Assembly (NCBI GenBank): GCA_034428635.1
Contig: DAOUHR010000019.1
Location: 1-21,043 of the forward strand
From: Bin22 sp034428635
GTDB lineage: Bacteria; Chloroflexota; Dehalococcoidia; Lucifugimonadales; UBA3495
Direction of reading: 5' to 3'
Length of the DNA: 21,043 nucleotides
The notes below the pieces were generated by a model. It saw only the letters and a list, made by a program, of their open reading frames with translations, was not told the origin of the DNA and did no database searches. Position numbers and translations under genes: made by a program. Shown piece by piece: positions 1-7,292 of this stretch (within the stretch, counting starts at the first letter, position 1; each line of letters starts with the position of its first letter).

Positions 1-2
1 TC

Positions 3-146
3 GTTGGAGGCAGATTCAGTTTTGAGGCGCTGACCAGCTATCGAGACGACATCGCCCACTACTGGACCGGGAACATCAACGGCAACTATCTGGCGAACAT
101 GTACCGGACGATTAACGAATTGCTCCGTCGCAGGTATTTCCAATGA
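3..146 (+). CDS. 3' end of an unknown gene (partial, runs off the left edge)
   Basis: An open frame enters from the left edge and stops at TGA 144-146, giving the last 47 residues of a protein (ends ...LLRRRYFQ). I take it as coding because the frame has mixed, protein-like composition (Tyr, Asn, Asp and Trp well represented) and GC-rich third positions, while the opposite-strand frame reads like a shadow. I recognise no family from so short a tail. The stop overlaps an ATG (143-145) in ATGA form, the arrangement usual for translationally coupled operon genes, but the frame that follows has no recognisable product and reaches a suspected junction near 249. Confidence 0.5.
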   Translation, partial: VGGRFSFEALTSYRDDIAHYWTGNINGNYLANMYRTINELLRRRYFQ

Positions 147-248
147 CGCATATCGATCCGCCGCTCCGGATACGTGCCAGTCTTTCCGCTTCGCCTGGAA
201 ACCGCGCGATTCCACCGGCCGTAGCGACCATACTGCGTGGCGACGAGG

Positions 249-824
249 CAGGCGGGTCAGTTCGCCGTCGAACTTCCGCATATCGTCCTGGGACGGGTTT
301 TCGTCCACCTCGCCAAAGTGGAACAGGATGGGGCAGTTGATGTTATCGGCCAGCTCGTAGGGCGGAACCTCGCCAGCGCCCCAGGTGACCATCAGGTTGC
401 CGCCGTAGTAGGGGGCCAGGGCCTTGATGTGGGGATTGCTGGCAGCGCCCAGCCACGCAACGCGGCCGCCCATGCAGAAGCCGGTTATGCCGATCTTGTC
501 GCCGCTGATGGCCGGGTGGTTGCGAAGAAAGTCAACGGTGGCGTTGATGTCGGCCACGATGTCGGGGTCACTGAGAACGTCCCAGGGACGGGGCCGGGGG
601 TCGCCGTTCAGCACTTCGTCGGATATCCGGTGGTAAAGATTGGGGGCCACGGCGGCGTAGCCGGCCTCGGCAAAGCGGTCGCAGATGGTCTGGATGAACC
701 GGTCCACACCACCGCCGTGTTGGCTTACGACGATGGCGCTGAAGGGGCCTGAGCCGGACGGGACGCTGGCGTACATGTCCATGTCCTGGCCATCAACCTG
801 GATATTTTCCCAAAAGGATGGCAT
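249..824 (-). CDS. Dienelactone hydrolase family protein, C-terminus replaced (probably truncated)
   Basis: This is an alpha/beta hydrolase of the dienelactone hydrolase family, cytoplasmic enzymes that hydrolyse lactones or esters in ring-cleavage pathways. The ATG at 824 has an AGGAGG Shine-Dalgarno 8 nt upstream. Visible family features are QHGGG (residues 35-39, oxyanion side), the nucleophile elbow GFCMGG with Cys117, and the acid Asp174 in FGEVDENPS. Recognisable sequence stops after DGELTRL (residue 192, position 249). The frame stays open to the window edge but encodes nothing DLH-like, and no GAGHAF-type catalytic His occurs in any minus-strand frame. The gene therefore looks truncated and probably inactive, or lies at a misassembled joint. 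It sits 214 bp downstream of the aminotransferase on the same strand. Confidence 0.75.
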
Positions 825-940
825 TTCGGTACCTCCTGATTTGTTGGTGCAACTCCGGACAGCGGGTCGCTATTGTAGATTCCAGTTGGTTTCCAGAGTC
901 TCGGCTATAGCCCAGAATTCCTCTCCCTGGCGATTCCTGG

Positions 941-960
941 ATACCGGCTATCGCCGGTAT
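941..960. repeat. Short hairpin repeat between aminotransferase and hydrolase genes
   Basis: ATACCGGC and GCCGGTAT form a perfect 8-bp stem around the loop TATC. The surrounding text (ATTCCTGG just before, GACGG just after) resembles the dispersed extragenic palindromes often seen in Chloroflexota and other bacteria. It lies in the 214-bp gap downstream of the aminotransferase stop. No T-run follows on either strand, so a terminator role is not supported. Confidence 0.5.
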
Positions 961-1038
961 GACGGTAATACGGTGCGCCCGATTTCGACTCCGGCCATTG
1001 CGGCGAATGAACCACCAACGCTGTCGGTCAAAGGTCGG

Positions 1039-2373
1039 CTAGAGCAGGCCCTCGGCGCGGACTTCGGCCAGGGATTTCTCTACTGCGGCCAGGGTCTTGT
1101 CGATTTCGGTTTCGGTGTGGGTGGACGAGACAAGGAAGGAATCGCGGCCCATTATGTCAACGCCGTTGTTCTGCATGCTGCGCTTCAAGGCGGTGACTGC
1201 AGGGGAAGCGGTTGCCTCCTTGATCTCACGGTGGGACATAGCGCAGATGCCCCGGTCGCAGTTACAGTCGGCCAGGACCAGGTGAATCATGGACGCGACG
1301 CCGTGGGCATGGCCGGCGACCTCCATCTTGCCAAGGACATCGTTCAATCCATTCTTCAGGCGCAGGGCCATGGCGTCGGCCTGCTGGTTGACGGGCTGGC
1401 TGGCGATCATTTCCAGGCAGACGGCGCCGGCGACGGCGGACAGGGGATTGCCGTTGAAGGTGCCGGGGTGGTAGACGCGACGCTGGTTGTCCCATTCGGG
1501 GTCGTTCCGGTGGGCGATCATGTCGACAATGTCGGCCTTTCCGCCAACCGCGCCGCCGGGAAGGGCGCCGGCCACGATCTTGGCCATGGTGGTCAGATCG
1601 GGAGCCACGTCGTATAGCACCTGGGCGCCGCCGGGGGATGCCCGGAAGCCGGTAACAACCTCGTCAAAGATCAGGACCACGCCGTGCTGGGTGGTCAGGT
1701 CGCGCAGGCCGCTAAGGTAGTTGGGGGTGTCGAAAGGTAGCTGCCCGTAGTGAGCGCCGGTGGGTTCCAGGATGATGGCGGCAATGTCGTCGTTGCGGTT
1801 GAGTGCATCCTCCACGGCTCCCAAGTCACCGGACGGGACGATAACCATGCTGCCCCAGCTTTCCGGGGGGATGCCAGGAGCGGGACGGTCGGAGCCGGCC
1901 ATGGCATAGTCATGCCAGCCGTGGAAGTGGTCCTGGAGCTTGATAACCTTGTTTTTGCCAGTGTAGGCACGGGCCAGGCGCATGGCCATCAGGGTGGCCT
2001 CGGTGCCGGAACTGTGGAACCGGACCCGCTCCACGGAAGGCATAAGGGCCATGATGGCCCTGGCCCAGCGCAGTTCCTCTTCGGTGCAAGCGCCCAGGTG
2101 GGTGCCGCGGTTTATCTGCTCGGACACCGCGGCGGCGATGGCCGGGTGGGAGTGGCCGAGAATTAACGCGCCGTGGCCGGACACGTAGTCGACATATTCG
2201 TGGCCGTCGACGTCCCACTTATAGGGACCGGTACCGTGGGTGATGTAAAGGGGAAAGGGCTGCGCGTAGCGGTTATCGTGGGTTACGCCGCCAGGAAAGA
2301 TGCGGGTGGCTTCGGCGTAGCGCTCCGCCGACCCGGGGTGACTGGCGATATATTCTTCCAGAATGGTAGCCAT
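1039..2373 (-). CDS. Class III aminotransferase, glutamate-1-semialdehyde aminomutase-like
   Basis: A 444-residue PLP-dependent fold-type I enzyme. In order: substrate-side DYVSGHGALILGHSHP (residues 62-77), the phosphate-binding SSGTEA (121-126), the HFHGWHDY segment (149-156), the cofactor-contact Asp in FDEVVTGFR (236-244), and the Schiff-base Lys265 in TTMAKIVAGALPGGAVGG. This pattern matches the glutamate-1-semialdehyde 2,1-aminomutase branch, but many such paralogues are amino-acid or omega-aminotransferases, and there is no haem gene nearby. The ATG is preceded by AAGGAGG at good spacing. The MFS transporter upstream and the hydrolase downstream are on the same strand, so a small catabolic unit is plausible. 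Exact substrate unknown. Confidence 0.9.
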   Translation of the reverse strand: MATILEEYIASHPGSAERYAEATRIFPGGVTHDNRYAQPFPLYITHGTGPYKWDVDGHEYVDYVSGHGALILGHSHPAIAAAVSEQINRGTHLGACTEEELRWARAIMALMPSVERVRFHSSGTEATLMAMRLARAYTGKNKVIKLQDHFHGWHDYAMAGSDRPAPGIPPESWGSMVIVPSGDLGAVEDALNRNDDIAAIILEPTGAHYGQLPFDTPNYLSGLRDLTTQHGVVLIFDEVVTGFRASPGGAQVLYDVAPDLTTMAKIVAGALPGGAVGGKADIVDMIAHRNDPEWDNQRRVYHPGTFNGNPLSAVAGAVCLEMIASQPVNQQADAMALRLKNGLNDVLGKMEVAGHAHGVASMIHLVLADCNCDRGICAMSHREIKEATASPAVTALKRSMQNNGVDIMGRDSFLVSSTHTETEIDKTLAAVEKSLAEVRAEGLL

Positions 2374-2566
2374 AGAGCCTCCTTGTCACGGGTAAGCCTG
2401 AGTGTCCCTATGATATACCATCGGAAAGTTCAAGGCTATTAGGGTGATGGTGGACGAGTGGTCTTGCCTGGGAAAGGGCGGGCACGCAGGTCTGTCCCTG
2501 CCCAGAGCATAAAGCGATTCTGCCTTTTCACGCGTGGAGTGAAGAAGATTGACCACCACGCCACCA

Positions 2567-3919
2567 CTACGGGGCGTTAGATGTTTGCGGTTCATCCGAG
2601 GTAGTCAACTGGGGTGGACGCTTGACTACCAGGAAGCAGATGCTGGCTACGCCGGCGCATACGGCTGCGGGGATTATTGCCCAGTCGTAGCTGCCGTAAT
2701 GGTCAAATATCCAGCCCACGTAAACCGGGGAAGCCACCAGCGCCCAGCTGTGGGAAAAGGTGATGTAACCGCGCAGGGTGGCAAACCGGTCGCGGCCGTA
2801 GTAGTCGCCCAGGGCCGCCCAGACTATTATCCCGGCGCCGTCGCCGAAGCCTTCCAGGACGATGAAGGCGGCAATCAGGAGTATTCCGACTGCTCCGGCG
2901 TCCCAGCTGCCAAAATACAGGAAGGCCAATGCCATTGCTTCAGCGGCCAGGGTGCCAGCCAGGATCAGGGATTTGGGCCATTTGTCTCCAAAGTAGCCCA
3001 GGACCAAGCGGGCCAGGAAATTGATGCCAAACATGACGCCGGTCAGGTTGGCGGCCATCTGGCGACTGACGCCCTTGTCCTCCAGAATGGGAATGATGCT
3101 GACCAGGATGCCCAGGGTCGCGATCATGCGAAGGCCGGCGCCCAGCATCAACAGCCAGTATGCCTGGGTGTGGAGGGCTTCGCGCACCGTGTAGTCGCGC
3201 GGCACCCGGCGGCGGGCGGCGGCGCCCCTGCCGGCAGTTGTAGCCGGCGTAGTGTCACCATCGGGCAGGAGGCCCATGTCCTCGGGCTTGTTGCGAAAAA
3301 CGAAACAAAGGGGAAAGAGAAAAACCAGGTAGGCTATGCCGGCCAGCAGTGAACCCATCTCCCAGCCCCATTTCTCGATTACGCCGTTCATGGACGGGAC
3401 GATGAACAGCCCGCCCAGGGACGACACGGCGGCAAGGATGGAAATAGCCAGGGAGCGGCGGCGGCGAAACCACTGGTTGATGCCGGCGAACATGGCGTGC
3501 TGGAAGGCGATGCTGTTGCCCAGCGACACCATCGCCAGGTAAACGATGGCAAAGCTCCAGAAGCCGCTTACAAACTGGGACAAGGCGAAGTAGCCAACTA
3601 CCGCCAGCAAGACCGACGGTATCAGCAAGTTCCGGTTGCCGAACTTGTCGATGAGCCAACCGGCAAAGGGCCCTTCCAAGCCGCCTTCGGCGCGGGCCAG
3701 GGAGAAGATCAGGTTGGTTTGGGCCTGGCTGATGCTGAGGGAGTCGCGAATGGCAGGGACGAAAACGGTAAATCCACGGAAGAATATGCCGCTGGCGAAA
3801 AAGGCCATCCACGATGTGATGGCCACCATCCACCAACCGTAGAAGATGCGGGGAGGGTTGGCCTGTTGCTCTGTTTGCTGCAAGACGGGTTGCCCTTGCC
3901 GGCCGGAAACCGCTGCCAA
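2567..3919 (-). CDS. MFS transporter
   Basis: A 450-residue polytopic inner-membrane protein with the usual 12-helix hydrophobic pattern of the major facilitator superfamily and a basic cytoplasmic loop between the halves (about residues 210-240). It starts its first helix at FYGWWMV and carries motif A as GWLIDKFGNRNLL (residues 87-99), both common in MFS members related to monocarboxylate and oxalate/formate carriers. Substrate unknown. The start is uncertain. The longest form begins at TTG 3919, without a Shine-Dalgarno and inside a T-run. A TTG at 3883, preceded by an AAGGG at plausible spacing, would give 438 residues. It ends 193 bp upstream of the aminotransferase. Confidence 0.88.
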   Translation of the reverse strand: MAAVSGRQGQPVLQQTEQQANPPRIFYGWWMVAITSWMAFFASGIFFRGFTVFVPAIRDSLSISQAQTNLIFSLARAEGGLEGPFAGWLIDKFGNRNLLIPSVLLAVVGYFALSQFVSGFWSFAIVYLAMVSLGNSIAFQHAMFAGINQWFRRRRSLAISILAAVSSLGGLFIVPSMNGVIEKWGWEMGSLLAGIAYLVFLFPLCFVFRNKPEDMGLLPDGDTTPATTAGRGAAARRRVPRDYTVREALHTQAYWLLMLGAGLRMIATLGILVSIIPILEDKGVSRQMAANLTGVMFGINFLARLVLGYFGDKWPKSLILAGTLAAEAMALAFLYFGSWDAGAVGILLIAAFIVLEGFGDGAGIIVWAALGDYYGRDRFATLRGYITFSHSWALVASPVYVGWIFDHYGSYDWAIIPAAVCAGVASICFLVVKRPPQLTTSDEPQTSNAP

Positions 3920-3941
3920 AAAAAGACTCGCCCAAGTGGGC
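3918..3941 (-). terminator. Weak hairpin plus T7 in front of the MFS gene
   Basis: On the minus strand GCCCACTTGGGC (3941-3930) is followed by GAGTC and seven T (3924-3918). The stem is only 4-5 bp, so strength is doubtful. It overlaps the longest possible MFS start. It could end transcripts entering from upstream or act as an attenuator. Confidence 0.25.
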
Positions 3942-4084
3942 AGGGCGCAGGGAGGTTACCACCAATCAGTTGATAAAGTCTGCGGAACAATATTGGGAAA
4001 TGCGGAGTGTAGTTTAGCGAATGAATCGGCTTTGGGCAACGGCGGGTTGTGCCAGGGCAGGGTCTTTCGATTTTCCAAGATGTC

Positions 4085-4107
4085 CCTTCCCCCTTGATGG
4101 GGGAAGG
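4085..4107. repeat. Perfect 9-bp-stem hairpin in a C/G-rich dispersed repeat
   Basis: CCTTCCCCC (4085-4093) and GGGGGAAGG (4099-4107) pair perfectly around TTGAT. About 50 bp downstream, the C-rich stretch CCCTCACCCTAACCCTCTCC (4161-4180) is an imperfect reverse complement of the G-rich text at 4099-4122, so 4083-4191 as a whole reads as one inverted dispersed repeat. It lies in the gene-free stretch between the MFS gene and dinB. Confidence 0.55.
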
Positions 4108-4216
4108 TCAGGATGGGGGTGAAAGTGCAAGGCTACGAGTCATCTTGCCGAAGAGCGCCCCCCTCACCCTAACCCTCTCCCGCCAGGGGCGACGGAAAAT
4201 CGAAAGACCCTGTATG

Positions 4217-4404
4217 CCAGGGCAATCGCATCTTAAAGGGTCGCTGTCCACCAGAGCCAGAGTTCACCTCGCCTTAACCTTGCCGTGGGGACCAAAATCC
4301 TTCCTCTCCAGACGGCCATGGGTTCCAAGGCCACTTTATGGCTTGGAGTTTAGATTCTTCACTCCGTTCAGAATGACAGTTAATTTAAGATGCGATTGCC
4401 CTGG
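4217..4404. mobile_element. 188-bp element bounded by perfect 21-bp inverted repeats (MITE-like)
   Basis: Positions 4217-4237 and 4384-4404 are exact reverse complements over 21 bp (key core GCAATCGCATC / GATGCGATTGC). The 146 bp between them has no convincing coding frame and carries a 31-nt dispersed repeat at 4350-4380. Bases outside the arms do not pair, so the repeat ends sharply. A small non-autonomous element or a large stem-loop are the two readings. No clear target-site duplication was seen. Confidence 0.45.
4350..4380 (+). repeat. 31-nt dispersed repeat, copy 1
   Basis: Core TTCACTCCGTTCA flanked by TTAGATTC and GAATGACAGT. A second copy at 20843-20873 matches 29 of 31 bases, and a diverged inverted copy is at 20775-20801. 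All three are outside genes. Confidence 0.7.
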
Positions 4405-4453
4405 AAAGAGGGCATTCTCGGAAGACCACCGACGTTCTACTGACAGTTGCCAG

Positions 4454-4482
4454 TTGGAGTCGGGGCAAGACAGGCGTAAAAT
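4454..4482 (+). promoter_or_regulatory. Candidate sigma-70-type promoter of dinB
   Basis: TTGGAG (4454-4459), a 17-bp spacer, then TAAAAT (4477-4482). Transcription would begin near 4489, just upstream of the dinB ATG at 4545 and downstream of the TTG at 4482, which argues for the ATG as the real start. Confidence 0.45.
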
Positions 4483-4544
4483 TGGGATATTCACCGGTGC
4501 AGCAACTTGACCGGGGTGGTCGCCCCAGAGCAGTGCCGCCAGCC

Positions 4545-5630
4545 ATGCGCCACATAATTCACGCAGACCTGGACGCTTTTTACGCCGCCGTGGAGCAAAT
4601 GGACAATCCAGAGCTGCGCGGTAAACCGGTGCTGGTTGGTGGCAGCCCGCAGAGCCGGGGAGTGGTGGCAACGGCTTCCTACGAAGCCCGAGTCTTTGGC
4701 GTGCATTCCGCCATGCCAATGGTGACTGCGGTGCGCCAGTGTCCCCAGGGAATCGTCGTCCGTCCCCGCTTTGACCGGTACCGGGAAATGTCCCGGCGGG
4801 TGATGGATATCTTTCACGGCGTGACCGACCTGGTGGAACCGCTGTCCCTGGACGAAGCTTACCTGGACATTACGGCCGTGGTAGAGGGTGGCAAACTTCC
4901 GCTGGGAGTGGCGATAGACCTGAAGCGACAGGTCAGGGACGACACCGGCCTGAACGTTTCTATTGGCGTCGGTACCAGCAAATCGGTGGCCAAGATTGCT
5001 TCCGATTTGGAAAAGCCCGACGGACTGGTGGTGGTGCCGCCGGGGGAAGAAGAGGACTTTCTTGCGCCGCTGGCGGTGGGCAAGTTGTGGGGGATAGGCC
5101 CCAAGACGGCCGGCAGGCTGCACCAGGATGGGATAGAGACGATCGGGGACCTGGCAGGACGGCCCGAAGAATGGTTTGCCCGGCATTTTGGCAAAAGGGC
5201 AGCCAGCATTCGCGCCAAGGCGCTGGGGCAGGACGAGGATCCGGTAAAGACGGAGCGGAGCGCCAAGTCCATCAGCGCAGAGACGACTTTCGCCGACGAC
5301 CTTAGTGACCGGGAGGAATTGCGGAATACGCTGGCCAAGTTGTCCGCCGGCGTGGCCGTCAGTTTGGAGAAGAAGGGCATCCGGGGCCGGACGGTGACGG
5401 TGAAGATGAGGCTCTCAGACTTTACGACTCTTACCAGGCAGACCACCCTGCCATTCCACACCAACGCTGCGGATGACATTATGACTACCGGATGGACATT
5501 GCTCGACGGGGAACTGGCTCCGGGGCGGGCCTTCCGCCTGCTGGGAGTGGGCATGTCGGGATTCGGGCAGGACGGGGAACAGCCTCGTCAGCTTCCCCTG
5601 CCCTGGGAGGAGAACCAAGGTAACGACTAG
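4545..5630 (+). CDS. dinB: DNA polymerase IV (Y-family, translesion)
   Basis: A 361-residue Y-family polymerase that copies past damaged bases. The N-terminus MRHIIHADLDAFYAAVEQ aligns residue for residue with E. coli DinB, which fixes the start at ATG 4545 although the frame opens at TTG 4482. Metal-binding acids are Asp8 and the SLDEAYLD pair. The steric-gate position 13 is Tyr. The palm is followed by the thumb helix-hairpin-helix (LWGIGPKTAGRL) and the little-finger domain. The C-terminal tail QLPLPW (about 349-354) fits a sliding-clamp-binding peptide. No Shine-Dalgarno is obvious. The gene is monocistronic and convergent with cofE, and the two overlap by 4 bp. Confidence 0.95.
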   Translation: MRHIIHADLDAFYAAVEQMDNPELRGKPVLVGGSPQSRGVVATASYEARVFGVHSAMPMVTAVRQCPQGIVVRPRFDRYREMSRRVMDIFHGVTDLVEPLSLDEAYLDITAVVEGGKLPLGVAIDLKRQVRDDTGLNVSIGVGTSKSVAKIASDLEKPDGLVVVPPGEEEDFLAPLAVGKLWGIGPKTAGRLHQDGIETIGDLAGRPEEWFARHFGKRAASIRAKALGQDEDPVKTERSAKSISAETTFADDLSDREELRNTLAKLSAGVAVSLEKKGIRGRTVTVKMRLSDFTTLTRQTTLPFHTNAADDIMTTGWTLLDGELAPGRAFRLLGVGMSGFGQDGEQPRQLPLPWEENQGND

Positions 5631-6385
5631 CGGAAGAGGTCCTTGTCGGGGTCGCGGATCAGGGCCTGGTTGCTGGCGTTTTCCATGGGTTCCCAGGAAT
5701 AGCCCCGAATAATGGCGACTGGCACCCCCAGCACCTTGCCCGTAACCAGTTCCGCCGTGGCGGCCAGTTCGTCCGCCACGTTTATCACCGTGGTGTACAT
5801 CATGTTGCCGTGGGAATCTTCCTGGCCCACGTAGCTCAGTAACGGGTTAATGCCGGCCACGCCGATGGCGACGTTGACCGCCGCGCTGCGCCACGGCCGA
5901 CCGAAGGTGTCGGAGATGATGACGGCCACTTCGGCGCCGGTCCATTCCATGATGGCATTACGGATGCCCCGTGCGGAGGCGTCCGGGTCCACCGGAAGCA
6001 ATGCCACCGTGCCATCGCCGGGTATGTTGGAGGCGTCGATTCCAGCGTTGGCGCAGTTGAAGCCGTGGTAGGTCTCGCTGATGATGACGCCCCGGTCCAT
6101 GCGGACGATTCGGCGGCTTTCACGGAGGATGAGTTCGGTATGGCGCGGGTCGCGGCGGTGTCCCTCGGTGATGGAAACAGCCAGGGGCGAAGCTTCAATC
6201 CCCTCAATGGAAATTACCCTGCCCTCGGCCTTGGAGACTATCTTCTGGGTCACCACCAACACGTCTCCGGTTGTCACGGGCGTTTCCTGGGCCCGGGCAG
6301 CTTCTATTATCTGTCCGGCCAAGTCATCGCCGGGCTGGGCTTCGGGCATGCCTTCTATGCCGATGACGCTCAGTTGCGGTGGCAT
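5627..6385 (-). CDS. cofE: Coenzyme F420-0:L-glutamate ligase
   Basis: A 252-residue cytoplasmic enzyme that adds gamma-linked glutamate to coenzyme F420-0 using GTP. Conserved blocks are VVTQKIVSKAEG (44-55), ETYHGFNCANAGIDASN (104-120), PGDGTVALLPVDPD (122-135) and SDTFGRPWR (158-166), spanning the whole usual CofE length. It lacks the extra nitroreductase-like domain of actinobacterial FbiB. The ATG at 6385 has AAGGAG 9 nt upstream. Its TAG stop and the dinB TAG stop share the palindrome CTAG at 5627-5630. It implies that this organism makes F420, relevant to the luciferase-like oxidoreductase at 16438-17481, a family with F420-dependent members. Confidence 0.95.
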   Translation of the reverse strand: MPPQLSVIGIEGMPEAQPGDDLAGQIIEAARAQETPVTTGDVLVVTQKIVSKAEGRVISIEGIEASPLAVSITEGHRRDPRHTELILRESRRIVRMDRGVIISETYHGFNCANAGIDASNIPGDGTVALLPVDPDASARGIRNAIMEWTGAEVAVIISDTFGRPWRSAAVNVAIGVAGINPLLSYVGQEDSHGNMMYTTVINVADELAATAELVTGKVLGVPVAIIRGYSWEPMENASNQALIRDPDKDLFR

Positions 6386-6457
6386 GAGTTGTTACTCCTT
6401 GGCATTGATTTTGCTGGGCAAGGGATGTCCCGCAGCGTGCAGGTGTGGCAGGGCCTC

Positions 6458-6463
6458 AGTATA
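6458..6463 (-). promoter_or_regulatory. Candidate -10 element for cofE
   Basis: TATACT on the minus strand, 72 nt before the cofE ATG. No good -35 was found at 16-18 bp, so the call rests on the hexamer alone. Confidence 0.25.
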
Positions 6464-6481
6464 GCCGGGTGTATGGCCCTA

Positions 6482-6490
6482 TGCTACAAT
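6482..6490 (+). promoter_or_regulatory. Extended -10 promoter candidate for the adenosyltransferase-his unit
   Basis: TGCTACAAT fits the extended -10 pattern TGnTATAAT. No -35 match was found at standard spacing. The transcript would start near 6497 with a leader of about 145 nt that includes the 6559-6579 palindrome. Confidence 0.35.
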
Positions 6491-6558
6491 GCCGAGAGGT
6501 TTGGCAAGGTTGCGTATGGGCTATGGAGCCGTATGTGCGCGTCTTTTGGCCAGACCAA

Positions 6559-6579
6559 GGGGCGGGTTTGAAACCCGCC
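6559..6579. repeat. GC-rich palindrome, copy A
   Basis: GGCGGGTTTGAAACCCGCC (6561-6579) is a perfect palindrome of 9-bp arms about one base, preceded by GG. Related copies are at 11190-11210 and 21019-21040, with a degraded one at 16381-16400. It lies in the leader of the cobalamin adenosyltransferase gene. No T-run follows on the plus strand, so it is not an obvious terminator here. Confidence 0.7.
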
Positions 6580-6640
6580 TGTACATTCTGAGGCCAGTGC
6601 GGGTCAAGGAACTCAATCATTCCAGGAGAGGATTTGCGAC

Positions 6641-7225
6641 GTGACATCTTCATCGTCTTCCTACCGGAAAAGGGTCTACACCAAGTTTGGCGACAAGGGC
6701 GAGACCAGCCTGCTGTATGGAGGGCGGGTCTCCAAGAACGATCCCCATACGGAGGCCTACGGAATTACCGACGAGGCGGTGTCGGTCATGGGGCTGGCCC
6801 GCTCCCTTTCCGAAGACCAGAAGGTCAAGGACATTCTGCGGGACTTGCAGCGGGAGTTGTTCACTATTGCCGCCGAACTGGCAACGGAACCGGACAAGTA
6901 TGAACTTTTCCAACAGCACTTCGCGCCGGTAACTGCCGAAATGGTGGAGAACCTGGAGCAGATTATCGACTCGCTGGAGGAAGAGTTCCAGATGCCCACG
7001 GTCTTTGTCCTCCCTGGCGGTTCGCCTTCGTCATCCGCAATTGACATGTCCCGAACGTCCATTCGCACCGCCGAACGGCGCGTGGTGGCACTGGCCGAGG
7101 CGGGACGCCTTACTAACGAATTGATAATCCACTACCTGAACCGCCTGGGGGATTTGCTGTTCGTGCTGGCCAGATACCAGGACCGGGAGATTCCCATAGA
7201 ACGGGCCACCGGACAACGGAGCTAA
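6641..7225 (+). CDS. Cob(I)yrinic acid a,c-diamide adenosyltransferase, PduO type
   Basis: A 194-residue five-helix-bundle enzyme that moves the adenosyl group of ATP to cob(I)alamin. The N-terminal ATP loop YTKFGDKGET (13-22) matches the family's YTRTGDxGxT. Later come VLPGGS (123-128), DMSRTSIRTAERR (135-147) and NRLGDLLFVLAR (167-178), normally NRLSDLLF. The usual YGxVDELNS block reads YGITDEAVS (40-48), and the Gly for Ser change in the last block makes this a divergent member. The start is GTG 6641 with AGGAGAGG about 10 nt upstream. hisH and hisA follow on the same strand. No cobalamin riboswitch was recognised in its leader. Confidence 0.88.
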   Translation: MTSSSSSYRKRVYTKFGDKGETSLLYGGRVSKNDPHTEAYGITDEAVSVMGLARSLSEDQKVKDILRDLQRELFTIAAELATEPDKYELFQQHFAPVTAEMVENLEQIIDSLEEEFQMPTVFVLPGGSPSSSAIDMSRTSIRTAERRVVALAEAGRLTNELIIHYLNRLGDLLFVLARYQDREIPIERATGQRS

Positions 7226-7262
7226 CAATGCCGGGCGGAAACGGAGTTGAAGGCAGCACGGT

Positions 7263-7283
7263 GGTTCGACAGGCTCACCACGA
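7263..7283 (+). repeat. Dispersed repeat of the TTCGACAGGCTCA type
   Basis: GGTTCGACAGGCTCACCACG lies in the 67-bp gap just before hisH. A diverged copy at 20959-20979 shares about 15 of 21 bases. This text is a common extragenic repeat in metagenomic bacteria. Confidence 0.45.
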
Positions 7284-7292
7284 CGGGCCTGT

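Noticed and set aside
685..1617. Long plus-strand open frame (310 codons)
   Set aside because: It is antisense to the aminotransferase and hydrolase genes, has low-complexity Gly/Ala/Val-rich content and no recognisable domain. The minus strand carries conserved motifs and Shine-Dalgarno sites.
6386..6640. Cobalamin riboswitch before the adenosyltransferase gene
   Set aside because: I looked for the B12-box-like conserved core and found none; the leader shows only an extended -10 and the dispersed palindrome.
7255..7290. tRNA-like GGTTCGAC text
   Set aside because: No acceptor stem, anticodon arm or CCA context surrounds it; the text recurs in diverged form near 20959 as a dispersed repeat.
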